Part shown: in pieces, positions 1-10,581 of the stretch
Numbering within the stretch: the stretch's first letter is position 1
How the letters are laid out: every line of letters begins with the position of its first letter
From: Conidiobolus incongruus B7586
Lineage: Eukaryota; Entomophthoromycota; Entomophthoromycetes; Entomophthorales; Conidiobolaceae
Assembly (NCBI GenBank): GCA_000697335.1
Contig: JNEM01008782.1
Location: 1 to 14,145, forward strand
Length of the DNA stretch: 14,145 bases
Direction: 5' to 3'
Program-made: the position numbers and the translations under genes
The notes under the pieces: generated by a model
The model's input: the letters and a program-made list of their open reading frames with translations, nothing else
What the model was told of the DNA's origin: nothing
Database searches by the model: none

Positions 1-2400
1 ATTTTAAATTATAAATTTATATATAACTTTTATGCTTAAGAAAATTAATTTTTTAAAATTAATTATTTAATTTAATTATATTTAAATTAAATAATAACGA
101 TCAATAGCTTATTTTAATGTTTATAAAGGTTAACCATAAATTTTTTCAAATTATTTAAATTTTATAAATTATTTTTGATAATAAAATATTATCTAAATTA
201 ACTATTTATTATTAAATAAGTTATTTTGAAGCTAAGAGAGAAATTACCTAAAACCCACCTAAATTTAAAAAACTCTTTTTAATAATTATTTTTTAATTAT
301 TAATACAGTTAAAAAATATATTAAAAAATATTTTTTTATTTTAGTTAAAAAATTATCATTATATTTTGATATTAGTTATATAAGTATTTTATATATATTA
401 AAGTTTAAACTTAAATTAATTAATAAAAATATAAATAAATACCTTTTAATTTTCTAAAAACATAAAAGGATTAAAATAAATATTATTAAAATAAATTATT
501 CAAATATAATTAATAATTAAATCTTTTATAGTATATTATTATATTTAATTAATCTTAGATTTTTTTATATAATTTTTTATTAAAATAAAAATCAAAATAT
601 TAAATTAAATTAATTTAATATTTTACAAACTTTTTTAATATATATTTTAATGTTAAAGCATATGTTAATTAAAATATTATACTATAATATAATATACTAA
701 TTTTATTCAATTTTTAAATAAAATCAATTAAAAATAAAAGTTATATTTTTTTAAAATAGAATTTATAAAAACCATTTATTCTATTTTATCATAATAGAAT
801 ATATAAAGCTAAAGTTATAATAAATGATTTAATTAATAATAATGATAAAAACTATATTTTTTATTAAATTCCTTTGATTTCAAACTCTTTAATTATAATT
901 ATTTAAGGTAATTAAAAAACCAGCTTATAAGGACAAATTTCTATAAATTAATTAACTTAATATGTGAAATATTTAATTTTAATCTTAGTTAATAATAATT
1001 GTTTTTTAAGTATTAGAAATTTACTAAAAATATGGCAAATATTTATTAATAATAAAGAAAAGTATTAATTTTATAATATATTATTATTTTTATATGTTAT
1101 ATAAATTTTTATTTTTTTAATCATGAAATATTACCATTAATTAAAATATATAATAATAATTTCAAAATAAAATCTACATAACAAATAGCTTTACATATTA
1201 AAAAATTGATAATTATATTTTTATAAAATAATTTTTAATGTCTATATTATAATAATTAATTGATATAATATTATTGCATTAAATTTCAGAGATTTATTTT
1301 CTAAGAATATCCAATCCTTATGTGATATATATATAATATAAAAATTTAATAATCATATATATTCTATATTTATTAAGATAATTTCAAATAAAATAATCTG
1401 ATATTATATATTCCAATATCTTTTATTAATTATATCTTAGTTATATTACAATTTATTTAATACTCAATTACAATACTTTGGAACTTTAAACTTAGCTATA
1501 AACCCATGAAACATTGTTTTTAAAAAATATATTAATCGAATAATATTCAACAATTTATTTAACTATAAGAAATTTTACTATTGATATATGAAAAATGATT
1601 AATTATTTTAAAAACAAGTAATTTAAATACATAATTTTTACAAAATCTATCCAGTATTTCAAAATACAAATCAAAAAAAATAAGAATTTTGAGCAAAATA
1701 ATAAAATATTACCAATTATATCAACAAAATGTATATATAAAATGAATTGCACTGAAATCTTGATTTTTATTAACTATTTTTTGATTCAAATTAATAATAT
1801 AAATTTTCAGTGTTCAATTGAGTCAAAAGTAATATAAATTATGTGATATAGAATAATTCAATGTCATGAGAAAAATTATAATTTCTAATTGGTGATATTT
1901 AATTTTAATGGTTTCTTAAGTTTATTTTAATAATAACATTAAAAAATTTTAAAATATTAATTAATAAATATAATTGTTCAAAAATTCAAAGTATAAAATA
2001 ATAATAATTTAATCGTAAATAATCTCTTTATTATTAAATGAATAATTATATCATTTTAATATCAATAGATCTTTTAGGATTGAATATTATAAATACTTAT
2101 CTAAAACATTCAAATTAAAAAAATATCAGGTGAAAAAGCACCTATCCACTATATGAACTCTAGATTAGTAAATCAGTGAATAAACGAAAATACCAAATAT
2201 AATTAAAAATCTAAGAGAAAATTGAATATTAGATTTAAACATAACAATTTAAAATTAATTTTTAACTAAAAATCTTGTTTATATTAATAAAAATAATATG
2301 AATAATATTTAATAAATTAATTTTTTCTATTATGACAATTTTATACTACACTAATAAATCATACATAAAAATCAAAATAATTGAACCCTCCTTAATTCAC
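1..2400. other. A+T-rich gene-free stretch
   Basis: Almost entirely A and T, with dense stops in all frames and only short homopolymer and AT/TAA runs. I looked for conserved peptide motifs, splice borders in series and RNA-gene structure and found none. A short hairpin-capable sequence (AGGTG...CACCT, about 2128-2143) is the only notable local structure, and it is too short to name. The last 100 to 150 bases before 2529 are more mixed and probably belong to the promoter of the regulator that follows. Confidence 0.7.
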
Positions 2401-2417
2401 ATTTAAATAATCGCAGC

Positions 2418-2424
2418 TATATAA
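2418..2424 (+). promoter_or_regulatory. TATA-like box of the zinc-cluster regulator
   Basis: TATATAA lies about 105 bases before the assigned start codon at 2529, in the first locally mixed-composition patch upstream of the gene. The spacing suits a TATA element followed by a short leader. In DNA this A+T-rich such a heptamer can easily occur by chance, so the call rests mainly on position. Confidence 0.3.
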
Positions 2425-2444
2425 CAGGTTTCCCATAATTTAAT

Positions 2445-2500
2445 GTAGGTGATTAATTAAATTAATGGATTAAAATCAAAGTGAATTAATATGATTTCAG
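2445..2500 (+). other. possible leader (5' UTR) intron
   Basis: GTAGGT at 2445 and a pyrimidine-led TTTCAG ending at 2500 enclose 56 bases, inside the 51-67 nt range of every other intron placed in this window. Removing it would delete the first upstream ATG (2491) but keep the second (2512). It joins no open coding frame with an upstream ATG, so if real it lies in the untranslated leader. Inference from border sequence and length only. Confidence 0.3.
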
Positions 2501-2529
2501 AGTGTTTACTTATGTTAACTTCATCTTAA
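2491..2529 (+). promoter_or_regulatory. upstream ORF overlapping the regulator's start codon
   Basis: A 12-codon ORF (peptide MISECLLMLTSS) starts at ATG 2491, has a second in-frame ATG at 2512, and ends with TAA at 2527-2529. The last A of that TAA is the first A of the regulator's ATG (TAATG). This arrangement is known to permit termination followed by reinitiation, and would throttle or couple translation of the main protein. The main ATG also has a poor context (T at -3). If the leader intron ending at 2500 is spliced, only the 5-codon version from 2512 remains. The overlap is directly visible; the regulatory role is inferred. Confidence 0.35.
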
Positions 2530-4460
2530 TGACAGTGACTATTACAACAGCGTCCAAATTCAATAAAGCATGCTCAAAATGCAGAAAGTCTAAATTAAAG
2601 TGTAGTGGTGGCAATCCTTGCCAGCGTTGTTTCAAATTTTCCTTTGAATGCATTTATATGGCTAGTAAACCAAGGTCGAAACCAGTAATTACAAAACCTA
2701 AATTTTATCGATTACAATGTAAAGAGAAAAAATTAAATTCAGCATTCGATAAAGTGAACCAATACTTTCAACTTACTAAAAGATTTACACCACTTTTAGA
2801 TAAAAGCGACATTGATAGTAGTGATGACAATAGTATGAGTAGTTTAGAATTTTTATTAACTCAAAATTTGAGTGAAATATTTTCACCTTTATATTCTAAT
2901 AATTTTAATAATATTGAAAGAGTTAGTCATTCAGAATGTTTAGTAGTTGCTCCAACTATTCAAAATGGTAATTTTATACTTATTCATTTATTTTAATATT
3001 TTAATATTTAACTATTGTGAATATAATTTAGCTCGACAGCAATTTTATAATTTATTATTTGAAATATACGAAACGAGTTCATGTTATATTTTTACTTTTA
3101 AAACGTTTGAAAAGTTGAAAACTAATATAAACTGGAATGAGTCAGTTATCGCTAATGCAATATTTGCTATGGCTTTAAGAATTTATCAGGCTCAAAATGA
3201 GCAAGTTCCAAATACTCCAAACCCATTTTATGAGAAAGCAAGATTTTTATTCAGTCAAATTACAGATGTTAATACGGTAGAATGTGCCCAAATTTTGTTG
3301 ATTTTATCTCATATTGAAATGGGCATCGGTTTGTTCTCAAAGAGTGCATTTTCTGTGAGTAAGTGAATTAATTTTAATGATCTGATTGTTTATTAATGAT
3401 ATATAATTTTAATTAATTTTATAGATCAAACACAAAGGTAGTCAAAATATTTCTGATATATTTATATATTCAATATTAATGTAGATATATAGGATTGCAT
3501 TAGCACTTGGATTAGATAAACTCTGCTATGAAATGGACCAGCATTTTACTGGCGAAAATGTTGAGAGCTCTTTGATATGGCTGTGTTGCCTTTCAATAGA
3601 TTTAATGCAAACTTGCGATAGCAATTTACCTCTTTTCGTCGCTGAAGATTCCATCAAATTAAGTTTGACCTTACCAGAGGTAGAAATATGTCAATTTTTA
3701 TCAAAGGTACTCGTAGCAACCTATATATTGTAAATAATCCAATAATCTATTATATAAGACTAGAGAATTTCAATATTATATACAAATGAAATTGAGTTAT
3801 TGTTTATCTGTCACCTTAGCTCGACTAAAGAAATTATCTCGAAAAGTCGAAAACCCAGAATACGACTACTGTCAGCTTGAAATATATAATGAGTTGGTTG
3901 AACTGTTTGAACGATTGAAGTATTATGAAGCCAGTGGGTGGTTTTTCCCTAGTGGCTATACCATTCAAATCACAGATTATCAAGATAAACAAATGTTATT
4001 CAACCAATTTCACAGAACTATTATGCTTAGATGCTCATTTATCAGTGTATGCGATTCCATCCAAAGAATTCGATCAAACAATATTGATTTATTCCCAATT
4101 CCTCAGCGCTTCGGCAATCCATACTCTTGCCTTTATTTTTATCAAGACTGTATTCAGAAAAATATTCAAGATATTTTGGGTATTTTTTACAGACTAAAGT
4201 ACCATCCGACTCCTGAATTTAATCTCATTGACAAATTGTTGTATATCAGCACACCAACTTCAGCATTTGCGTTCACATCTATGTGTGAGTATATGTCACG
4301 CGACTTATCACCCTATGGTCGTGCCTGCTTCGAATTCTGCTATTTGGAAGCTCAGCGACAGGCTAAAGTTTGGTGGATGATACGCGTCTGGGTCCAACAG
4401 CTTGAAAAGCATTATAAAAAACATATTCTTATAACCAAAAGCCCATTGGAAGCTGACTAG
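2529..4460 (+). CDS. fungal Zn2Cys6 zinc-cluster transcription factor, five exons
   Basis: Predicted nuclear DNA-binding regulator of 564 aa. Proposed exons: 2529-2967, 3032-3358, 3425-3437, 3493-3706 and 3759-4460; introns are 64, 66, 55 and 52 nt. Residues 15-41 carry the complete zinc cluster, with spacing C-x2-C-x6-C-x5-C-x2-C-x6-C (Cys15, 18, 25, 31, 34, 41), followed by a basic linker. The middle part (about 145-335) reads like the fungal-specific regulatory (middle homology) domain, with a block ending RIALALGLDK around residues 260-269 that matches the family's usual R-x-A-x-x-L-G-L pattern. The start is ATG 2529 because the frame further upstream opens only with GTG. The 13-nt third exon is required to keep frame with introns of normal size. 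The last intron (donor GTACTC, acceptor ATAAG) is the least certain border; a 34-nt alternative (3730-3763) also keeps frame. No target genes can be inferred: its neighbour downstream is a pseudogene. Zinc-cluster identity is very sure; exact borders moderately so. Confidence 0.87.
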
Positions 4461-4695
4461 GAATAATTATTAACATTATTAAATATCTAATATATATATT
4501 AATTAAATTATACAATTTAATATCCTTTTTCAAAATTCACAGACGACTTTTTAATTGTTTAATATTTCATCTATACATTCTATCATATGATAATTTAAAA
4601 AGAGCTTAAATTGATTGAAATGAGATATTTCATTTAATAACTCTTCCATTCATAAATCCTATAATTTATTTTGAAATTTAATACATTAACTAAAA

Positions 4696-5692
4696 ATGGT
4701 TAAAGTAGCTATACTATGTACTGCTGGAGGTATTGGTTAACCTCTATCTTTATTGCTTGAGTTGAATGCTGGTGTCACCCAATTTTCCCTCTGCAATATT
4801 GTCAACATAACAAGAGTGACTGCTAATATTGCACATAACAATACCAAGTCCAAAATAACTTCTCAGCCTGGTCTCGAAAACTTAGCTGATGGTTTCAAAA
4901 ACAGTCACTCAATTATTATTCCTTCAGGTATCCCTCGTAAACCCGGAATGACTAGTGATGACCTTTTCCGAATCAACTCTGGTATTGTTAGAGATCTCGC
5001 TATCTCATTTGTTAATCACAGTCCCCAAGCTTTCAAATTAGTAATTTCTAACCCTGTTAATTCTACAGTGCTTATTGTACTTCAAGGTTTCAATGTTTTA
5101 GACGTCTACAATTCCAAAAAAAAACCTTTAGTGTAGCTATATTGGACTCAGTTAGAGCCTCTTCCTTTATCAGTGAGTTGAAAAAGAAAATTGAACCTGC
5201 TTTTACTAGATTACTCACCATCAGAGATCATAGTGGTACAACTATCGTCACACTTTCTCTAGCGTCCATCCCAAGCATCCTTTCACTCAGCAGTAAATTG
5301 AGAAACTTACCCACTGCATTCAATATGGGGATGACGAAGCCGTTTAGGCCAAAGGAGGTGCTGGATCTGCCACTTTTAGTATGGCTTATGCTGGAGCTGG
5401 ATTTGCAAAAACCATCATCAATGCTATTATTCACAATCATTCTAATATTGAATTTTCTTATGTCAATCTCAATTCAGATATCCTCTGCTAGGGCAATACC
5501 CAAGCATTAATTGGTAATTTCGAATACAAAGTATTCGATGCCCAAATCATTGCTCAAAGCATAAATAAAATCATTGTGCTCCGGAGCGCTAAGCGGTATA
5601 AGCCAAAATTAATCAATGCGGCTGCCAACGTGTTGAAGATAAGTTTCACTAATTGTATTGAATTTTTCAACGTTTATAATTACTTTAAATAG
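4696..5692 (+). pseudogene. malate dehydrogenase pseudogene, full length, intronless
   Basis: Reads across the whole NAD-dependent malate dehydrogenase family (malate/oxaloacetate interconversion), in order: the N-terminal MVKVAIL and GGIG dinucleotide-fold region, IPRKPGMT with the substrate-binding Arg, LVISNPVNSTV, LDSVRASSFISELKKK with the catalytic-region Asp and Arg, HSGTTIV with the catalytic His, and SATFSMAYAGAGFAK near the C-terminal third. It is broken: TAA replaces codon 15 (4738-4740), the frame shifts in or near an A-run around 5115-5125 and again near 5310-5325, and TAG codons fall at 5345 and 5489. The Gly-Gly before HSG has become Arg-Asp. There is no intron anywhere over about 1 kb, unlike the other genes here, and no N-terminal targeting extension, so the parent was probably a cytosolic-type enzyme. 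A retrocopy is possible, but I see no clear poly(A) tail or target-site duplication. It starts 235 bases after the regulator's stop, on the same strand. Confidence 0.93.
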
Positions 5693-7370
5693 AAATTTTA
5701 TTTATAATAATTAATTATTTGATATAACAAAGATTACTAATTTTTATAACTTTAATTATTTATAATACTTCAAATTTATTTACTATTTTAACATATAAAT
5801 TAATGAGTAACCTTTATATTGAAATTAAAAATGATTTTCTTACAAATTGTAATAATATATTATTAAAAAAGTTATTAATTGTTAATACAAAATATATTAT
5901 GTTTAATATCATTTTTATTAATCAATAATTTTAATGAATAAATAATTTAAATATATTTATCTTGTTTAATTATAGTTTAATCTATTAGCATTATATCTAG
6001 CGCTTCAGTTATTATTTTCAAATATATCATAACAATGATGAGTTTTTTTCAATTAAACCATATATTTATTAAAACTGAATAAATAATATCTATTAATTTG
6101 TGACTTGTTTTTTATATAAAATGTTACATTCAAAGATTTAGCCATAATATTATTATTAAAAAATTAAAATTTTAGATCCTTTTTTTAAAAATTTATTATT
6201 ATTAGAAATTTTTAAACAAAAAATAAAATTTGATACTCTGATATTAAACCAATATATTTTATAATTGTACATATAATTATTTAATTATAATTTTATATTT
6301 TTTAATAAGATTTTTGACATATTATATATATTAATTTGACTATTGTAATTATATCATAAGTTTTATATAAATATTCTAATAGTATAAATTTTCATAATAT
6401 GAATTTAAGATAAATAAATATTTAACTTTGTAAAATTTTGCAAATCTTCTAATTTTCTTATTTCATTTAATATATATATATATATGTATAATTATATTAT
6501 ATTAGAATTTTTTTCTTTATAAATTACAATTTATATTTTTAATTATTTAAAATTAATTTGCGTTAAATGAAATATATTTATTATCTCTTTTCAATAATAT
6601 TTATATATCTAAGATATTAATCATTATATAATTATAAAAAATTATTATTTAACATATTAGCTCTATTATTTTCCAATTATTTGATAAATTTGAACTTTTC
6701 ACTCTAAATACTTTATTTCTGGACATTCTTTATATATTATACAAAATTCATTTTAAATTTTCATATTTTAAAATTTTACTACATATAATATTTTAATTCA
6801 TATAGTTTTATTAATATATTTGCTATCAAATTTAATATATATATATAATTATTATATAAAATAAAATTTTATTTTTATATTTTATTTGGAATAATAAATA
6901 TTTGATATTAAACTCATTGAACAAATATATATAGGACAATATTAATATAATTGATAAATATATTAAAAAACATAAATTTCTCAAATATATAAATAAATTA
7001 ATATTAATTGAATAAAAGTCATATAAATTAATAAAATAAATATAATATTGGGATTATATTAAACAATCAATTAAAACCAAGATAAAATATTATATAATTT
7101 TTAAAATTTATAACATTATTATATTTTGTTTATTTCAAATGAGAGATTCAATATGATTAGAATAAGGTTAGTTATAATAAGTGAAAAAGGCTTATATATA
7201 AATCTAATTTTAATACTAATAATTCAAAAATAAATAATAAATATAATATTGAACAAATTAAACACTATTAAATTTTAAATTTAAAAATCAAAGATTTAAT
7301 ATAAAAAGGTTAAGTTATTAAAATAATAAGTTATATATAATTATATTTAAATTATAATCAAAATGAAATA
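5693..7370. other. A+T-rich spacer
   Basis: No gene recognised. Composition is close to pure A+T with short AT microsatellites (for example about 6470-6486). A weakly coding-like patch around 7148-7190 (reads roughly QYD..NKVSYNK on +) might be the lost N-terminal part of the histone deacetylase pseudogene that follows, since class II deacetylases begin with a YD-x-R stretch, but the match is too short to claim. Confidence 0.6.
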
Positions 7371-9107
7371 CTTTTAAGAATGTTCATTATATATCAAAAT
7401 TAAAAATAAAATGGATTAATTGATAGATGGAAACATATCCCTGCAAAACTTGTTATCAATAAAGTATTATTAAATTTTCATACTTTGAAGTATATTCAAA
7501 ATATTAAGAGGGTGGATGGCTAAAGTGTATCATAATGTGTACTTTAGCACCGAGAGTGAATTTTGCCAGAAAATAGCCTTTTGTGGTATCAATGAGTTAA
7601 TTAATAAAATATTATTAAATAAATTTTAAGTGGTTTGAATATTATTAGACTCGATAATTACACCTATACTTTGAAATTGGAATAATAATTGATTTTTTTT
7701 AATTGTATAAGGGTCATCATTCTGAAATTGATCAAGGAATGTAAGTTTTGAATCAAAATTTAATTCATTTTTTTAATCTCATTGATGATTAAGGGATTTT
7801 GCATGTTTAATATTGTGTATATAATTAATATTATTATATTAATTAAACTGCCAAATTTAATTCCTGATCAGGCAATATAATTCCTTTTTAACAAAATTAT
7901 AATTTAAATATGATATTAATTGTTAATTGGTAAATTATATCATATATTATATTATATTTCAGTATAGTTAGCAGTTATTATAAGGATGATGATTATAATA
8001 TTCTTTTTCAATATTTGGATTGAAAAAATGATATGATATTAATATTAATGTGTATTTTAGGAAATGGTAATGAAAAAGCTTTTGATTCTGATCCAGCCAT
8101 CGTTTACATTTCACATCATCACTATGAAAATAACAACTTCAATGCTTTTGACACTACAAGTGCTCTAACTATATATGTTAAGCAAGTAGTGTCAGTTGGT
8201 AAGTGATTCATATATATATATTAGTAATTATTCAATTTTTTAATCTATTCATATTCAAGTTCTATCAACGTTGTTTGGACAAGAACAAAAATAGGAGATG
8301 CTAATTATTTATACTGATTTCATGAAAGCATCTTTCCAATTACCTATTACCGATCGACTCGAACCTTAGCTTAGAGTTGACAATCTTTACAAATCGAATT
8401 TATAATCAATTAAACTATAATTTATTAATTTAGTTGCCCCTTGCTTTGATGCAACCATTAGTATTTTAATAGATATCTATATTTTCTTTATTTTGATTGA
8501 TTGTAGTCTGTGATCAATTGGGAGAATTAAAATTACTCCTTCGAGATATGCTCAATTCAACCATTAACTGACCCAATTAACTTATGGCAAAATTACTATT
8601 TGTTCAGAGGTAATATACTGTTCACAGAGTTTAAATTTTATTCAATGAAAACATGATAATTAGTGTAGATATAATCTTCAATATATTTCACAATATATGA
8701 TTATGTGTGCTAAGTACTTTTGAGTGAGATTGATATTTCTGGTCCTCACCCACCTCCCCATTCAGATGACTGTATAAAGGTTGTTGAAAATTTTAAACTA
8801 GTGCACAAAACCTTCTGGAAATGTATACAAGAAACTTATGACGAAAGAGTCAAATATTCTACACCCTTTTAGAATAAGGAATCTAATAATGCTCAGTTTA
8901 GTACAAATTAATCTAATCAACCTATTCCTCCAATGTCACATTCTAATCAAGTGGATAGAAGCACCTCTAACTTATTAACACCTATCATATATAAGTCGAA
9001 AAACATGAAGTATATCGTATTGACTGAAACAATTTGATAGAGTGTAAGATCGATCATAATTGTAAAATTGAGATCTTTTTTTAATCTGATACAAAATTCA
9101 ATTTTAT
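7371..9107 (+). pseudogene. class II (Hda1/Clr3-type) histone deacetylase pseudogene with intron remnants
   Basis: Ordered blocks follow the class II lysine deacetylase fold. 7371-7512 contains LIDRWKHIPAKLV and FHTLKYIQNIKR. 7516-7605 contains KVYHNVYFSTESEFCQKIAF. 7712-7740 reads GHHSEIDQG, from the active-site Gly-His-His. 7794-7817 reads GFCMFNIV. 8061-8198 reads GNGNEKAFDSDPAIVYIS and HHHYENNNF, from the family's GNGTQ...FY.DP.VLYIS.HRYE.G.F. 8260-8360 contains KIGDANYLY. 8433-8460 reads VAPCFDAT, around the zinc-ligand Asp. 8507-8609 contains KITPSRYAQF and GKITICSE. 8714-8869 contains PHPPPHSDDCIKVVENFK and HKTFWKCIQETY. Stops lie at 7401, 7407, 8314, 8565 and 8870; the frame shifts near 7512; the zinc-binding Asp-x-His block before GNG is not readable. 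Borders of several old introns persist (7741-7793, 8199-8259, about 8461-8506, donor at 8610), so this is not a processed copy. After 8870 the same frame stays mostly readable to about 9107 and may be the decayed C-terminal tail. Family call is firm; exact ends are not. Confidence 0.87.
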
Positions 9108-9521
9108 AAATTCAAAAACTGAGTGAAATATCAATAAATTCAAGATATGTTTGCAAAAAAAATTTCATATTGCATATTGGTTATGAAATATATAAATCTT
9201 AAGTAATTTTTCAATTATTATATTATTCTCTTAAAATAGGAATGATCTCTGTTATTTTCTAATTACAAAATTATTTTTATGTTATAAAGTAGATCAATGT
9301 AACAATTTAATAATTAATTATTATAAACAAGAGTTAAAATATCTTAAATTTTCAATCATCTTGGCACTAATTGAAATTTTGATATTATTAATATTAATAA
9401 TTATTACTTATGTATAGGGAATCTAATAATTATAATTCATAAGTTTAATATTTCATAATATTGTATTTTTTATTTTTTATTATATTCAATATAGGTCTAT
9501 ATATATCAAGTATTATACCTA

Positions 9522-9541
9522 ATATATATATATATATATAA
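9522..9541. repeat. (AT)10 microsatellite
   Basis: An uninterrupted alternating AT run of 20 bases in the spacer. Likely length-variable between strains; no function inferred. Confidence 0.9.
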
Positions 9542-9710
9542 CCAATTATTATTAAATATTGTTATATCAATTATATCTATTTATATAAGTAAGTTAATAC
9601 TTTAAACCTTATCATATATAGATAAAATATAAATTATTAATATTATATAATAATTAAATAAAGGTATATTTGATTTGATAATATTGAATCATTAATAATA
9701 TAAATATAAT

Positions 9711-9713
<3 letters not shown>

Positions 9714-9748
<35 letters not shown>
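9714..9748. repeat. (TAA)11 microsatellite
   Basis: Eleven perfect TAA units followed by a partial one, in non-coding spacer. It is the longest perfect trinucleotide run in the window and a natural polymorphic marker. No function inferred. Confidence 0.92.
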
Positions 9749-10535
9749 TTTTTTACTTAGTTTGATTATTTTAACACCAATTTTAATAATAATTAAATTA
9801 GGCAATATTTTAACTAATATATATAACCTTGATAAAGTATATAAAATAATAATTAAGTGATTATTTTATTTTAAAACTTTCAAAATTTTTTAATAATATT
9901 TTATCAAAATATAAACATATATATATCTGAATTTTTGATTAATTTTCATTAATATTTTATTTTAAAAAAAAATAATAGGTATTTTTATAATTAATTAATA
10001 AAATATAATAATATAAAATTATTTAAATTTAATTTAATTTTATAAAACTTTAATATTTATGAAATGTGAAATAAAAATAATATTTCTAAAAATATTTAAA
10101 AAATAATAATTATAAATATTTAATTTGATATTTATTATTCTAATAAATAACTTTCCAATTTTGACAGTTAAAAAAATAAATTATATTAAACACCCTGATT
10201 CAATGTTATAAATTCAAATGCATTTTATACAATTAGATCAAATTTTAAATTTCAATTAAGTATTGGATAATTTGTACATAGTTATCCTTATATTTTTTTA
10301 ATGATATGTATTTATCTGAATTGTATCAATTATTATATTCTATCATCATGATACATATATATCAGAAGTTCTAGCTAATTCATTAAACTAATCGAAAACT
10401 TCATTTAAATTAACATGACTTGATTTCAAATTAAAGATTATTATTCAAACAAATTTCAAGGGGATTTATGATCAAATCACTATATGGAATATTTATGAAT
10501 TTTGAATGTGAAAGTAGTATATTTTATAATATTAA

Positions 10536-10541
10536 TTTATT
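10536..10541 (-). terminator. candidate poly(A) signal of the antiporter gene
   Basis: AATAAA on the minus strand lies about 40 bases downstream of the antiporter's TAA (10582-10584), the expected place for a polyadenylation signal. The hexamer is common by chance in such A+T-rich DNA, so support is position plus exact consensus. Confidence 0.4.
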
Positions 10542-10581
10542 GATGCTCAAAATTTTGGGTAAAGTTAATTTTATGTATAAT

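Larger units (their letters stand above)
9108..10535. other. A+T-rich spacer with microsatellites
   Basis: No gene, RNA or conserved motif recognised. It holds two simple repeats (listed separately) and many AT/TAA runs. The right end, from about 10440, is the probable 3' flank of the antiporter encoded on the other strand. Confidence 0.6.

Noticed and set aside
2128-2143. Hairpin AGGTG-loop-CACCT as a terminator or RNA element
   Set aside because: Only five paired bases and no neighbouring gene; expected by chance in a window of this size.
2502-2528. Extension of the regulator upstream of ATG 2529
   Set aside because: The frame opens with GTG, not ATG, and no upstream ATG reaches it even if the candidate leader intron is spliced; the in-frame ATG at 2529 is the first usable start.
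2947-3031. Independent gene starting at 2947 overlapping the regulator
   Set aside because: Its first 28 codons lie across the end of exon 1 and the first intron; the conserved part begins only at 3032, which joins in frame to the zinc-cluster exon.
3355-3484. Single 130-nt intron instead of two introns around a micro-exon
   Set aside because: It keeps frame but is twice the size of every other intron here and shortens a conserved spacing in the regulatory domain by about three residues.
3925-4197. Open frame of about 90 codons inside the last exon of the regulator
   Set aside because: Out-of-frame shadow of the conserved reading; no motif and poor composition.
5228-5440. Minus-strand open frame across the malate dehydrogenase pseudogene
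   Set aside because: Antisense shadow of a clearly recognised plus-strand relic.
4672-5705. Similar GAAATTT-containing sequences on both sides of the malate dehydrogenase relic as a target-site duplication
   Set aside because: The match is short and made only of A/T-biased bases, common throughout the window.
9522-9748. Simple repeats as a CRISPR-like or centromeric array
   Set aside because: They are plain di- and trinucleotide microsatellites without spacers or higher-order units, in a eukaryotic-style sequence.
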